Assembly (NCBI GenBank): GCA_031270945.1
Contig: JAISWZ010000376.1
Coordinates: 1 to 36,060 of the forward strand
Length of the DNA: 36,060 bases
DNA from: Clostridiales bacterium
GTDB lineage: Bacteria > Bacillota > Clostridia > Lachnospirales > WQUN01
Direction: 5' to 3'
Numbering within the stretch: the first letter of the stretch is position 1; each line of letters starts with the position of its first letter. A program made the translations under genes and the position numbers. Below, one piece after another: positions 25,200-33,836 of this stretch. The notes below the pieces were generated by a model. The model made no database searches. It worked only from the letters and a program-made list of their open reading frames with translations, and was not told the origin of the DNA.

Positions 25200-26462
25200 C
25201 TACCAAGCCCAATCTTTGATAAATTCAAAAAACTCTCCTTCAATCTCTTCTTCCATGTTAAATTTAATCCTATCAATTGCAGTATCAGATAATCCTGTTC
25301 TTTCAAAGATTTCATCAATGCTTTTGCCCTCATTGATCATGGACTTTGCAGTTTTAAAGAGGCTTGCCAAAAAAACGTCATATGCCTCTTCGATTGGCTT
25401 TCCTTGAGCTTTCAACAAAACATCAGCTGTCACACCGAGGAGCAACTCAAAGTCACCGTCAGGATCCTTCGCAAAGTCTCTTAACACGACTTTTAAAGCA
25501 TTCTTTTTCATTTCTTCCGTTTCACGATGATGCTTCCGCTCCCCCTTAAACACCACATCAGTTGCACTAACCATTTTCTCCGTATCATCCCAATCAAAAG
25601 CTACATACCCGTCTGCTTCATCATCTTTATTTTTTAAAAGTTTTGCCACAGAGTAACTCACCATGTGGTTTTTCATTATATCAGCTAACTTTTGAGCGTC
25701 GGCTTTAATGTCTGCGTCAGTTATGTTGTCAACTATCTGCTGGAACTTTACCGGCACATTTGCATAGCGAAAGAAATCCACAACCATCGCCAGCCCAGGT
25801 TCTTTAACCCTATCAAGCTCATGAGCCAAGTTTAGGTTAAGCTCGTAAATGCCCTCGCAAATCCTGTTTTTCCCCGATTTTTCCCATACCGACGTTGCAT
25901 ATCTGTTATCGCAGTTTATTGAAACCGTGCATGTACTTGGAATGCCGTAGTATTCACCTGTATCGTACAAATCAATCAATTCCGCGTTATAAATAGGCGG
26001 GATAAAATAGTGATTTGCTCGAAATCTCATTGGGACATCAAATGCAAATACTGTTTTCAGGATTTTATAGTTTTCCTTTGGCAGTGGCTGTTGTGAATCA
26101 TTTTTCACAAATAACAAGTTCTGCATTGATGGCATCAAGGAATCATACTGCTTCACTGGCAATTCGCATATTTCTTCAAAGATGAAATCCGGGTTAAATT
26201 TTCCTAAAGAACTGTGATTTATGTTTGTAATATTTGTTTTCCTCTTAATTATATAAGGCAAAATGATATTAACCGTTTCAGTTGTATAAAGGTATGGCTT
26301 AAACGAATCTGAAACAGGGCTGAAATAGTCGTAGTAATTGGCCTCTTGCTTGGTTTTGATGATGCTGTTTAAGCTGCTTCTTTCTATTTTCTCCTGAATG
26401 TCAAGAATGCTTTTATAGTCCACAGTGTCCTCTTTTCTTCTATGCTCACAATAGCGCTCCAT
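25200..26462 (-). CDS. Unknown protein, 420 aa
   Basis: No family was recognised. The protein is soluble with no signal peptide. The C-terminal 90 residues (AYDVFLASLFKTAKSMINEGKSIDEIFERTGLSDTAIDRIK) resemble a short helical tail with a possible helix-turn-helix, seen at the ends of some transposase- or nuclease-type proteins, but the body shows no catalytic motif. Two starts are possible: ATG at 26462 without a clear ribosome site, or GTG at 26423 (residue 14), with GAGG just upstream, which may be preferred. It is richer in A+T than the average gene here. Confidence 0.6.
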   Translation of the reverse strand: MERYCEHRRKEDTVDYKSILDIQEKIERSSLNSIIKTKQEANYYDYFSPVSDSFKPYLYTTETVNIILPYIIKRKTNITNINHSSLGKFNPDFIFEEICELPVKQYDSLMPSMQNLLFVKNDSQQPLPKENYKILKTVFAFDVPMRFRANHYFIPPIYNAELIDLYDTGEYYGIPSTCTVSINCDNRYATSVWEKSGKNRICEGIYELNLNLAHELDRVKEPGLAMVVDFFRYANVPVKFQQIVDNITDADIKADAQKLADIMKNHMVSYSVAKLLKNKDDEADGYVAFDWDDTEKMVSATDVVFKGERKHHRETEEMKKNALKVVLRDFAKDPDGDFELLLGVTADVLLKAQGKPIEEAYDVFLASLFKTAKSMINEGKSIDEIFERTGLSDTAIDRIKFNMEEEIEGEFFEFIKDWAW

Positions 26463-26863
26463 AGATTGGCTTCACAAGTTGGATATCGGCTCTTTGTCGA
26501 AATCTAATTAGTTTTGCAATTACCCAAAAACATTATACAACCGTTCTAACAATATGTAAATAGTAAAGTTCCTGGCAAATTTCTACACCTAAATATGCAT
26601 ATGTTTATATCCCTAATCCTCAAATATTCCTCCGTGGCAATTCAACCCTACTCTTACGGCAAGAACGCAAGGTTTGATATGCGTTAACCCTTGAGGCAGC
26701 GCTCGATTTCTATTGCAGAATGATTAACATTTTATGTTGTTAATGAGTTATTGACGAGCAAATATGCCGCTTTCGAAAAATGCTCAGCAAAGACCATGTC
26801 TTCTCGTCGCTAGCGGGAGCGGCCCGACTGGCTTCTACGGGGCCATATGTTTTCCATACATGC
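26463..26863. other. Intergenic stretch
   Basis: No gene was found. The last bases are taken up by the terminator of the lipoprotein gene. AT-rich sequence at 26500-26640 may hold the promoter of the minus-strand gene at 26462, but no pair of boxes was certain. Confidence 0.4.
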
Positions 26864-26892
26864 AAAAAGCCCCCAAGCAATTGCCTAGGGGC
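26864..26892 (-). terminator. Terminator after lipoprotein gene
   Basis: On the minus strand GCCCCTAGGCAATTGCTTGGGGGC forms a hairpin with a GGCAATTGC centre and is followed by TTTTT. It lies about 50 bases beyond the stop of the MBL lipoprotein. Confidence 0.8.
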
Positions 26893-26940
26893 GTTGGTTG
26901 TTTTTATAATAAAAATATCCAGCTTTAAGCCCATGCAATC

Positions 26941-28398
26941 CTACTTAGGCGGGTTGCAAACGCTACATGGCGTAAAGCCTCTCGATTTCGCGTCAGAAAG
27001 CGTAGTTTCTATCTTGCTGCTTTTCAGGTATCGGCAACCGTCTGAATGATACTTCTCCCCTGACTTGGTAATATACACAATGCTGTCAGTGGATTCAGAA
27101 GCGGGTTCCGGGGTTGGCGTAGGAGTAAATGTAGGCGCGGGCTTTTCTGTAGGCGCAGGCGCTTCTGTAGGAGATGGCTTTTCTGTCGGAACTGGTGCCT
27201 CTGTTGGCTTTGGCGGAGCGGTCTCTGATGTCGTTCCAGAGCCATTTGTCGCCTCGTAAGTCTTGTCAGAGCTTTTCTGAGAGCTGACGCTCACGTCTTT
27301 GCCATTGCTGACGAAGGTGATCGTGCCGTTCAAGTCTGTCCGATATGTTTTAATTCCAGCCAGCTTATCAAGAACCGCCTGCGTCGGATGGCCATACTGG
27401 TTGTCTGTGCCGCAGCTGATTGCCGCAAACTTCGGCGACACTTTCTTCAAGAACTCATCGGTTGTTGAGCTGTCGCTTCCGTGATGCCCTACTTTCAACA
27501 CATCGGCAGATAGGTTTGCCCCTGAGTCAAGCATTTCTGTCTCAGAAAGGCCTTCGGCATCCCCTTGAAACAGGAACGATGTGCTTCCATACGTCAGCTT
27601 TGCCACAGCGCTAAAGTTGTTCAAGTCATCGTATCCAGAGCCGACTGGGGCCAGAAGCTTAATCGAAAGGCCATCGCTGTCAAGGATCGTGACTCCAGCG
27701 GAAGCCGTATCAACCTTCAACCCTTTGCTTTGTATTGCAAGCAACATGTCTTCAAACGTCGCGGTTGTTGTCGTGGCTCTGGGCATATAGACTTTTCCGA
27801 TGTCAAATCCATTTATGACATCATCCATCCCGCCTATGTGGTCTTCATGGGGATGAGTAGCCAAAACATAGTCTATCTTGCTTATCCCTTTGCCTCTGAT
27901 AAAGGAAACTACGTCATCGCCGTCACCGTTGTTTCCCGCATCTATAAGCATTGATTGAGAGTTGGGAAGCTGGATCAGGATTGAATCGGCCTGCCCTACG
28001 TCGATGATGGATACAATCAAATCCTTGCCAGCATTATTGCCTGTATCAGTTGCCTTAGGAAGAGAAACTGGTTCGGCTGTTGATGCCTGTGCCGCTGGCC
28101 GTTCTGTCTCTACAGCAGGCGCCGCTGTAACTGTTGCCTCAAGCTTTTCTAGCGCTTCTGCCAGAGCCGTTTCTTCCGCCTGGCTATCCGGGGCAAGCTC
28201 CTCGGCCTGTTCTGTTGGAGTAGGCTCTGCCGGTTGATTCGTTTGAATAGGCTCTTCTGCTGAGATCGTTGGGCTGCTGCTTGCCGATGCAGGAGTTTGA
28301 GCTATCGGAGCCGTTTCGTTGCCCCCGCTGCTGCAGGCCGTTAACGATGCGACCGCAAGCAGCAAGGCAAGGCTTAAAGCCAAGAACTTTCGAAACAT
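26941..28398 (-). CDS. MBL-fold lipoprotein related to ComEC-type hydrolase domains
   Basis: The N-terminus is a lipoprotein signal peptide with lipobox LTAC (Cys22), so the protein is anchored outside the membrane. A Ser/Thr/Pro/Glu-rich linker leads to a metallo-beta-lactamase fold: DVGQADSILIQLPNSQSMLIDAGNN, the metal-binding HPHEDH at 182-187, FLFQGDAEG and VGHHGSDSSTT. These are typical of the extracellular ComEC/Rec2-type MBL domain, which acts on phosphodiesters. A PTEAP/PTEKP-repeat linker then joins a C-terminal 45-residue Cys-rich domain (YHSDGCRYL ... CSVCNPPK), likely metal-binding. The start is ATG at 28398 with GGGGGA upstream. In-frame codons extending to 28659 are repeat sequence. 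No ComEC membrane channel domain is present. Confidence 0.9.
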   Translation of the reverse strand: MFRKFLALSLALLLAVASLTACSSGGNETAPIAQTPASASSSPTISAEEPIQTNQPAEPTPTEQAEELAPDSQAEETALAEALEKLEATVTAAPAVETERPAAQASTAEPVSLPKATDTGNNAGKDLIVSIIDVGQADSILIQLPNSQSMLIDAGNNGDGDDVVSFIRGKGISKIDYVLATHPHEDHIGGMDDVINGFDIGKVYMPRATTTTATFEDMLLAIQSKGLKVDTASAGVTILDSDGLSIKLLAPVGSGYDDLNNFSAVAKLTYGSTSFLFQGDAEGLSETEMLDSGANLSADVLKVGHHGSDSSTTDEFLKKVSPKFAAISCGTDNQYGHPTQAVLDKLAGIKTYRTDLNGTITFVSNGKDVSVSSQKSSDKTYEATNGSGTTSETAPPKPTEAPVPTEKPSPTEAPAPTEKPAPTFTPTPTPEPASESTDSIVYITKSGEKYHSDGCRYLKSSKIETTLSDAKSRGFTPCSVCNPPK

Positions 28399-28518
28399 CT
28401 TGTTTCCCCCTGTATTTTTTCTATAATGCCATGATATGAGAGCATAAACAACCTCTAGGCGTCCTCTCGTACGAGATTGCTCGCGCCGCTTTAAAAGGCC
28501 AGGGCTTCTGCGCCTATT

Positions 28519-28683
28519 AGAGCATATCCCAAAATTATATCCGAGGCACCGGAAAAATCCGGATGTTTGCTCGCAGAAGCCCGAGCAAACTAGTTGAAGC
28601 GTTCGCCAGGATTTTGGCGATTTGCCCTTGAACATTGGGCAAACGCTATCCGGTGCCATTTCGGAATTTTGGATATGCTCTTA
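28519..28683. repeat. Family 1 palindromic repeat, interrupted by family 2 hairpin
   Basis: The arms and interior match the copy at 14543 (same orientation), but about 33 bases with the stem TTTGCCC/GGGCAAA are inserted between CAGGATTTT and CCGGTGCC. This shows family 2 insertion into an existing family 1 copy. Confidence 0.88.
28616..28648. repeat. Family 2 hairpin nested in family 1
   Basis: TTTGCCCTTGAACATTGGGC and its extension repeat, in inverse orientation, the hairpin at 11546-11576. The left arm carries one extra base. Confidence 0.8.
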
Positions 28684-28785
28684 TTGTGGCATGTCATTTT
28701 TTGACCGCAGGATGCGCTCATGCGACTTGAGCTTTTCCTCATATCCCTGAACCCAAAAAGCGGGGCAGTAAAAGTCCCGAAGGCT
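28681..28785 (-). pseudogene. Possible short C-terminal gene remnant
   Basis: An open frame of 34 codons (DFYCPAFWVQGYEEKLKSHERILRSKNDMPQ) has coding-like composition and ends at the edge of the family 1 repeat. An upstream stop removes any longer reading. The family was not recognised. Low certainty. Confidence 0.25.
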
Positions 28786-29334
28786 TCAAAACAGACTTTT
28801 CCAGCCATACATAAGTTTTCGTAATATGTCTATAACTGAACGCCGCTCCAATGAAAAAACGCCGAATTATACTGACGAGCGCACGTTATGAGACGTGTCC
28901 TACTTTCTATTATAGCAGTTTTCCAGGGCATTGCAACGCTTTAGACAAAATAATAAAAAAATCTCGGATTTGTCAATTTAGTTCTGAATGTCGCATGAAA
29001 CCATTGAAATTGACGCGAAACGTGAAAATGCACTTTCAAGAAGATATGGCGAGAAAAAAGGCTTTTGCTTTCAAGCGGATTATAGGTTTATTTGCAGAAA
29101 AGCCACTTTTTTTAATATTGCAGATTTAATATTCTCTCGTTAATCATTAGGTCTGTCAACCAATATCCAAAATTCGAGTGCTCTCTACAATTAATATTCG
29201 AGTTCATCTCCGTAGATTTAGGTAAATTTCTCTGCTTATGGTTATCGTGAGCGGCTCGACTGGCTTTTAAGGCGGGCTTAGCGCTCGTAAGCTTCGGTCA
29301 TAACAATCATCCGCCAAGATGAAAACTCATATGA

Positions 29335-29484
29335 CTTACGCTGACCTCCGTAAATGGAGCAAAGGTGAAACTGTCTCTTGAGATAGAAGCTGAAACGTCA
29401 GACGGGTTTACTCAGCAGACCATTCGGGTGATCTCTGAAAACTGCAAGACGCTGCAGGTGAAGACCTCGGGATTTGATGAATAA
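29335..29484 (+). pseudogene. DUF499 (COG1483) ATPase C-terminal remnant
   Basis: Fifty codons read LTLTSVNGAKVKLSLEIEAE, TSDGFTQQTIRVISENCKTL and QVKTSGFDE, which recalls the C-terminal end of large DUF499 anti-phage-associated ATPases. It is preceded in frame by TGA and has no start codon or ribosome site. A perfect terminator follows 13 bases after its stop, as expected for the end of an old operon. DUF499 proteins usually sit with DUF1156 methylases, and a DUF1156 gene begins 4.4 kb to the right, so this is likely the tail of an earlier copy. The match is from memory. Confidence 0.6.
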
Positions 29485-29496
29485 GTCGGACTCAAA

Positions 29497-29532
29497 GAAG
29501 GATGCCTGTGTGTACAGGCATCCTTCTTTTCT
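29497..29532 (+). terminator. Terminator after DUF499 remnant
   Basis: GAAGGATGCCTGT and ACAGGCATCCTTC form a 13-bp perfect stem with a GTGT loop, followed by TTTTCTT. Confidence 0.88.
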
Positions 29533-29629
29533 TGCCCAGAGATAGGCATTTTCATGTTTTCAAAATCTATCAATATTTCGACATTTTAATGCGGCCCGTG
29601 CGTCTTCCGTTAAGCGCTTCTATCAGGTT

Positions 29630-29743
29630 CGTTGAGCTTATGCTTGCCAATGAAGGGGTTTGAGCTTTTGGAACCACTTCATTGCCTACCGCTGCTAGGA
29701 ATGTTGCAACCGCAAGCAACAAGGCAATTCTCAATGCCAAGAA
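29630..29743 (-). pseudogene. Remnant copy of the lipoprotein 5' end
   Basis: The minus strand reads FLALRIALLLAVATFLAAVG, then NEVVPKAQTPSLASIS, which aligns with FLALSLALLLAVASLTACSS and GGNETAPIAQTPASASSS of the MBL lipoprotein. The DNA is similar over about 100 bases. The lipobox cysteine, the start codon and everything after the linker are lost. It lies 1.2 kb from the intact gene and in the same orientation, so it is probably a leftover of a tandem duplication. Confidence 0.75.
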
Positions 29744-29890
29744 ATAGCCTCTAGGTTCAGCCCATGCAAATTAAAACTCTGGAGTTCAAAGGATGCTTAA
29801 AAATCAGCTTCGGTTAAAATTCGTGGATATGCGCTTGGAAGTCTTTCAAAAAAGGATGGTCGGTCAATTTTCAACCCGATAAAATAGATT

Positions 29891-29919
29891 TTGCATCCGG
29901 CTAGAATGTGTGCTATAAT
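29891..29919 (+). promoter_or_regulatory. Promoter of the helicase/methylase operon
   Basis: TTGCAT and TATAAT are separated by 17 bases. Transcription near 29926 would cross the inverted-repeat element and reach the helicase start about 360 bases later. No better promoter was seen between the element and the helicase. Confidence 0.6.
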
Positions 29920-29974
29920 GAATGTAACATGATCAAATCACTAACTATTCTTTCCTTATATATGAAAATGTTGT

Positions 29975-30219
29975 AAAAAGGTAGACATTTTTCCCAGGCA
30001 GCCATAATTCTATTATAGACGCTATCTCAACATATTACTTGCTTAATTACTGGCAAAAACACGAACTCAGCCTGTTAATGTGATTTTTTGCATACATATT
30101 GCAACAAACAGAGACTTTTAACGAAAAAACCTTAATTTCATAGTATTTTTTGGTCGCGCTAATTATTAGCGCGACTTTTTTGTCTTTTGCCTTGGCCTGG
30201 GAAAAATGTCTACCTTTTT
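29975..30219. mobile_element. 245-bp element bounded by perfect 25-bp inverted repeats
   Basis: The left arm (29975-29999) contains GGTAGACATTTTTCCCAGGC; the right arm (30195-30219) is its exact complement, all 25 positions agreeing. No gene lies between. A terminator sits in the interior (30153-30181). The structure is that of a MITE-like element, or of a long RNA leader that can fold back. Target-site duplication was not obvious. It lies between the promoter at 29891 and the helicase gene. Confidence 0.75.
30153..30181 (+). terminator. Terminator inside the inverted-repeat element
   Basis: GTCGCGCTAAT and ATTAGCGCGAC form an 11-bp perfect stem followed by TTTTTT. On the minus strand the stem is followed by AAAAAATAC in complement (T-rich), so it can act both ways. 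It would end most transcripts from the promoter at 29891 before the helicase gene. Confidence 0.8.
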
Positions 30220-30286
30220 TCCGGCGACTTGAATCTGTGTTTTTGGGCGCGCTGGCGCTCATTCACTATTTGGAGGACAGGCTAGC

Positions 30287-33200
30287 ATGGCTAGACTTGA
30301 GGATTTAACCATCGGCGCAAATGTCGTAGGGCTTTCGGGAAGCTCGCCTGTGAGTATCGTAGCCGTCAAATGGTACAGCGATGCCGCCCTTGAGGTCACA
30401 TTCAAGAATGCCGCCGGACAGCTTGCTGCGCAACTTTTGTTTAGAGAACACGAGATTGGTCTCACTGTCACAGAAGGGAACCTTCCTTGGAGCTTTGACG
30501 CAGATGCCGACCTGTTGCGCCTGGTCTCCGAAGCTTATCGCATAAATCTAGCACACATTTTCGACCCTTACCTTGCTGTGCATACGTCGGCTATCGAACC
30601 ATTGCCTCACCAAATTTCTGCTGTGTATCAAGAAATGCTTGCTCGCCTTCCGCTTAGGTACATTCTCGCTGATGATCCAGGCGCCGGAAAGACAATAATG
30701 ACAGGGCTTTTCCTCAAAGAGCTTATAGCGAGGGGAGACTTAAAGCGCTGCATGATTGTTTCGCCAGGAAATCTGGCCGAGCAGTGGCAGGACGAACTCT
30801 ATTCAAAATTCAACTTGCGCTTCGATATTCTCACGAACGACCGAATCAGCGCAGCGGTCACTGGAAATGTTTTTGCCGAGACAAACCTTTGCATAGTCCG
30901 CTTAGACAAGCTTTCCCGCAACGAAGCCCTTCAGGACAAACTTAAAGTCACTGACTGGGATTTGATTGTTTGCGATGAGGCCCACAAAATGTCCGCTACT
31001 TTTTGGGGCGGGGAAATCAGGTATACAAAGCGGTTTCAGCTAGGCAAGCTTCTGTCGTCACTCACAAGGCATTTTCTGCTTTTGACAGCCACACCGCATA
31101 ACGGCAAGGAAGAAGACTTCCAGCTATTCATGTCGCTTATAGATCCGGATCGGTTTGAGGGCGTCTCCAGAAGCGGCAGCCGTGCAGTAAATGTCTCTGA
31201 CGTAATGCGGCGTCTCGTAAAAGAGGATTTGCTCAAGTTCGATGGAACACCCTTGTTCCCTGAGCGTTTAGCCTATACAGCCAACTATGACTTGTCCCCC
31301 AAAGAAGCGTTTCTTTATGCCGCAGTAACAGATTATGTGCAGGGCGAGTTCAATCGCGCTGACCAACTGAACAATGATCGCAAAGTCACCATAGGCTTTG
31401 CTTTGACAATATTGCAGAGAAGGCTTGCGTCCTCTCCAGAAGCAATATATCAATCTCTTAAGCGCCGACGTGAGCGGCTTGAAAGTCGTCTTGCTGAGGA
31501 ACGTCTTGGCAAAAGAGCCGCTGAATATGGATTCTCGCAATCATACGCTGATTACGATGATGATGACATGCCGTCATCCGAGATCGAGGATTCTGAGGAA
31601 ACCGTAGCAGACCAAGCGTCAGCGTCTCAGACAATAGCTGAGCTGGAAGCGGAAATCAAGACTCTTCAAAAGCTTGAACGCATGGCAAACGAAGTCCGCC
31701 AAAGCGGCGTTGACCGCAAATGGGAAGAGCTCTCCAGCCTATTGCAAGACAACAGCAACATGTTTGGCCCTGACGGGCTGCGTGAGAAGCTTATCATATT
31801 TACCGAACATCGAGACACGCTCCGCTACCTAACATCAAAAATCCGCTCCCTGCTTGGCAACGATGAGGCTGTTGTCATCATCCATGGCGGCATGCTTCGC
31901 GATGAGCGGCGCAAAGTTGAGGAATTGTTTAAGCAAGACAAAGAAGTGCGGATTCTTATCGCAACAGACGCGGCTGGTGAAGGCATAAACCTGCAGAGAG
32001 CCCATCTGATGGTAAATTATGACCTTCCATGGAACCCTAACCGGCTTGAGCAGCGTTTTGGGCGCATCCACCGCATCGGGCAAACAGAAGTATGCCATCT
32101 TTGGAATCTGGTTTCCAAAGAAACCCGCGAGGGCATGGTCTTCAACAAGCTATTCGCCAAGCTGGAACAAGAGCGAGAAGCTTTGCACGGCAAGGTTTTC
32201 GATGTTCTCGGCAAAGTGCTGTTCGATAACATGTCTCTCAAAGAGCTGATACTTGAGGCTGTTCGATACGGCAACGACCCCGAGGTTAGAGCAAGGCTTA
32301 ATAAAGTTGTTGACAGCTCCCTTGACCGAGAAGCTCTGCGACAGCTATTGGAAAAGCATGCCCTAACAGAGGACACAATTGATGTCAGCCAGGTAATGGC
32401 AATTCGTGAGGAAATGGAGCGAATTGACGCTCGTAGGTTGCAGCCTCACTTCATAGAGTCATTCTTCACCGAATCGTTTCGAAGCGTCGGAGGCAAAATG
32501 CGCCCTCGCGAAAAAGGCCGGTACGAGATAACCTTCGTTCCTTTTGCCGTGCGCAATAGAGATATGCAGATTGGATTCGGTGAACCTGTGGTGTCTCGAT
32601 ACGAGAGGGTTTGCTTTGACAAGCGTTACTGCAATAACCAAGGACAAGTTCCTGCATCGCTCATATCTCCCGGACATCCGCTTCTAGAAGCGACTATCGA
32701 CTTGATACGAGAGCGGAACATAGACACTCTCAAACGAGGCGCCGTCTTTATCGATGACTCGGACTTTGGCACAGAGGCCCGCTTGCTGTTCTACATGGAA
32801 GACTCAGTGCAGGACGGGGTTGTCCTTCCTAATGGAAGCAAACGCATAATCTCGAAGCATATCCATTTTGTTGAGATAAAAGAGGATGGCACAGCCATAA
32901 ACGCTGGCTACGCTCCGTACTTGGACTACCGCTCCGCTAAGGAAGACGAACAAGAGGCTATCAAATCATTCCTTCAAAGCCAGAAGTGGCTTCAATCGAA
33001 TGTTGAGGATATAGCAATCGGCTATGCCATTTCAAATATCATTCCTGCCCATATTTCAGACGTACGAGAACGTAAAATCAAGTTAATTGATAAAACCGCC
33101 AAGGCCGTAAAAGAACGCCTAACTTCTGAGATTCAGTATTGGGACTTTCGCGCTGCCGAACTGAAAGCGAAAGAACAAGCGGGTAAAGTTAATGCCAAGC

Positions 33201-33826
33201 AAAACTCCCAGCTAGCCGCCCATCGAGCTGATGAACTAGTAGCCCGTTTGCAAAAGAGACTCACCGAATTAGAGAATGAAAAATCAATTTCTGCCCTGCC
33301 TCCTGTAATTGTCGGCGGTGCGCTCGTCATCCCTCGCGGACTGATATATTCCTTGACTGGTAAACCCAATTTCTCTTCCGCAGATGCAAAGTCAAGGCGA
33401 GAAGTTGAACTGGCCGCTATGAAAGCGGTTATGGATATTGAAACTTCATTGGGATACATACCCCAAGACGTTAGCGCCGCCAAAGTCGGTTATGACATCG
33501 AATCCCTTATACCGCCAGATAAACGTGATCCAGACGGAAGACCTTTGCGTTTTATAGAAGTTAAGGGCAGAGCAAAAGGCGCTACAACTGTCACAATTAC
33601 CAAAAACGAGATAATTACTGCTTTCAATAAGCCAGATGAATATATTTTGGCGATTGTTGAAGTAGATGGCCTAGCCACGAAAGTAGTCTACCTGAAAAAA
33701 CCTTTTCACGAACACCCAGATTTTGCTGCGACAAGCGTGAACTATAGCATTTCAGAGCTTATAAGCAGCTCTGAAATCATTTCAACTCTGCCAGCATCGA
33801 GTCATATGACTGTATGTGAGAAATGA
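30287..33826 (+). CDS. SNF2-type helicase with C-terminal DUF3883 domain
   Basis: This is a large SF2 ATPase of a type used in anti-phage systems. Walker A is DDPGAGKT at residues 129-136, the DEAH box is at 230-233 in VCDEAHKM, and LLTATPHNG is motif III. The second RecA fold has IIFTEHRDTLRYL, ATDAAGEGINLQ (559-570) and QRFGRIHRIGQ (589-599). Residues 1039-1130 hold DUF3883 with GYDIESLIPP and FIEVKG, a nuclease-like fold. Length 1179 aa. GGAGGAC precedes the ATG by about 8 bases. The DUF1156 methylase follows within 10 bases, so they form an operon. Class 1 DISARM (DrmD) and the DUF1156/DUF499 locus both use such a helicase. The gene appears intact. Confidence 0.93.
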   Translation: MARLEDLTIGANVVGLSGSSPVSIVAVKWYSDAALEVTFKNAAGQLAAQLLFREHEIGLTVTEGNLPWSFDADADLLRLVSEAYRINLAHIFDPYLAVHTSAIEPLPHQISAVYQEMLARLPLRYILADDPGAGKTIMTGLFLKELIARGDLKRCMIVSPGNLAEQWQDELYSKFNLRFDILTNDRISAAVTGNVFAETNLCIVRLDKLSRNEALQDKLKVTDWDLIVCDEAHKMSATFWGGEIRYTKRFQLGKLLSSLTRHFLLLTATPHNGKEEDFQLFMSLIDPDRFEGVSRSGSRAVNVSDVMRRLVKEDLLKFDGTPLFPERLAYTANYDLSPKEAFLYAAVTDYVQGEFNRADQLNNDRKVTIGFALTILQRRLASSPEAIYQSLKRRRERLESRLAEERLGKRAAEYGFSQSYADYDDDDMPSSEIEDSEETVADQASASQTIAELEAEIKTLQKLERMANEVRQSGVDRKWEELSSLLQDNSNMFGPDGLREKLIIFTEHRDTLRYLTSKIRSLLGNDEAVVIIHGGMLRDERRKVEELFKQDKEVRILIATDAAGEGINLQRAHLMVNYDLPWNPNRLEQRFGRIHRIGQTEVCHLWNLVSKETREGMVFNKLFAKLEQEREALHGKVFDVLGKVLFDNMSLKELILEAVRYGNDPEVRARLNKVVDSSLDREALRQLLEKHALTEDTIDVSQVMAIREEMERIDARRLQPHFIESFFTESFRSVGGKMRPREKGRYEITFVPFAVRNRDMQIGFGEPVVSRYERVCFDKRYCNNQGQVPASLISPGHPLLEATIDLIRERNIDTLKRGAVFIDDSDFGTEARLLFYMEDSVQDGVVLPNGSKRIISKHIHFVEIKEDGTAINAGYAPYLDYRSAKEDEQEAIKSFLQSQKWLQSNVEDIAIGYAISNIIPAHISDVRERKIKLIDKTAKAVKERLTSEIQYWDFRAAELKAKEQAGKVNAKQNSQLAAHRADELVARLQKRLTELENEKSISALPPVIVGGALVIPRGLIYSLTGKPNFSSADAKSRREVELAAMKAVMDIETSLGYIPQDVSAAKVGYDIESLIPPDKRDPDGRPLRFIEVKGRAKGATTVTITKNEIITAFNKPDEYILAIVEVDGLATKVVYLKKPFHEHPDFAATSVNYSISELISSSEIISTLPASSHMTVCEK

Positions 33827-33836
33827 GGAACCTTAT

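Noticed and set aside
28399..28659. In-frame extension of the lipoprotein upstream of its signal peptide
   Set aside because: The extension translates a family 1 repeat; the signal peptide and ribosome site define the start at 28398.
1619..28683. Repeats considered as a CRISPR array
   Set aside because: The copies are far apart, palindromic, of different lengths and not regularly spaced, and no cas gene was seen.
30047..30262. A 71-codon minus-strand frame over the inverted-repeat element
   Set aside because: It is formed by the right arm and terminator sequence and has no start signals.
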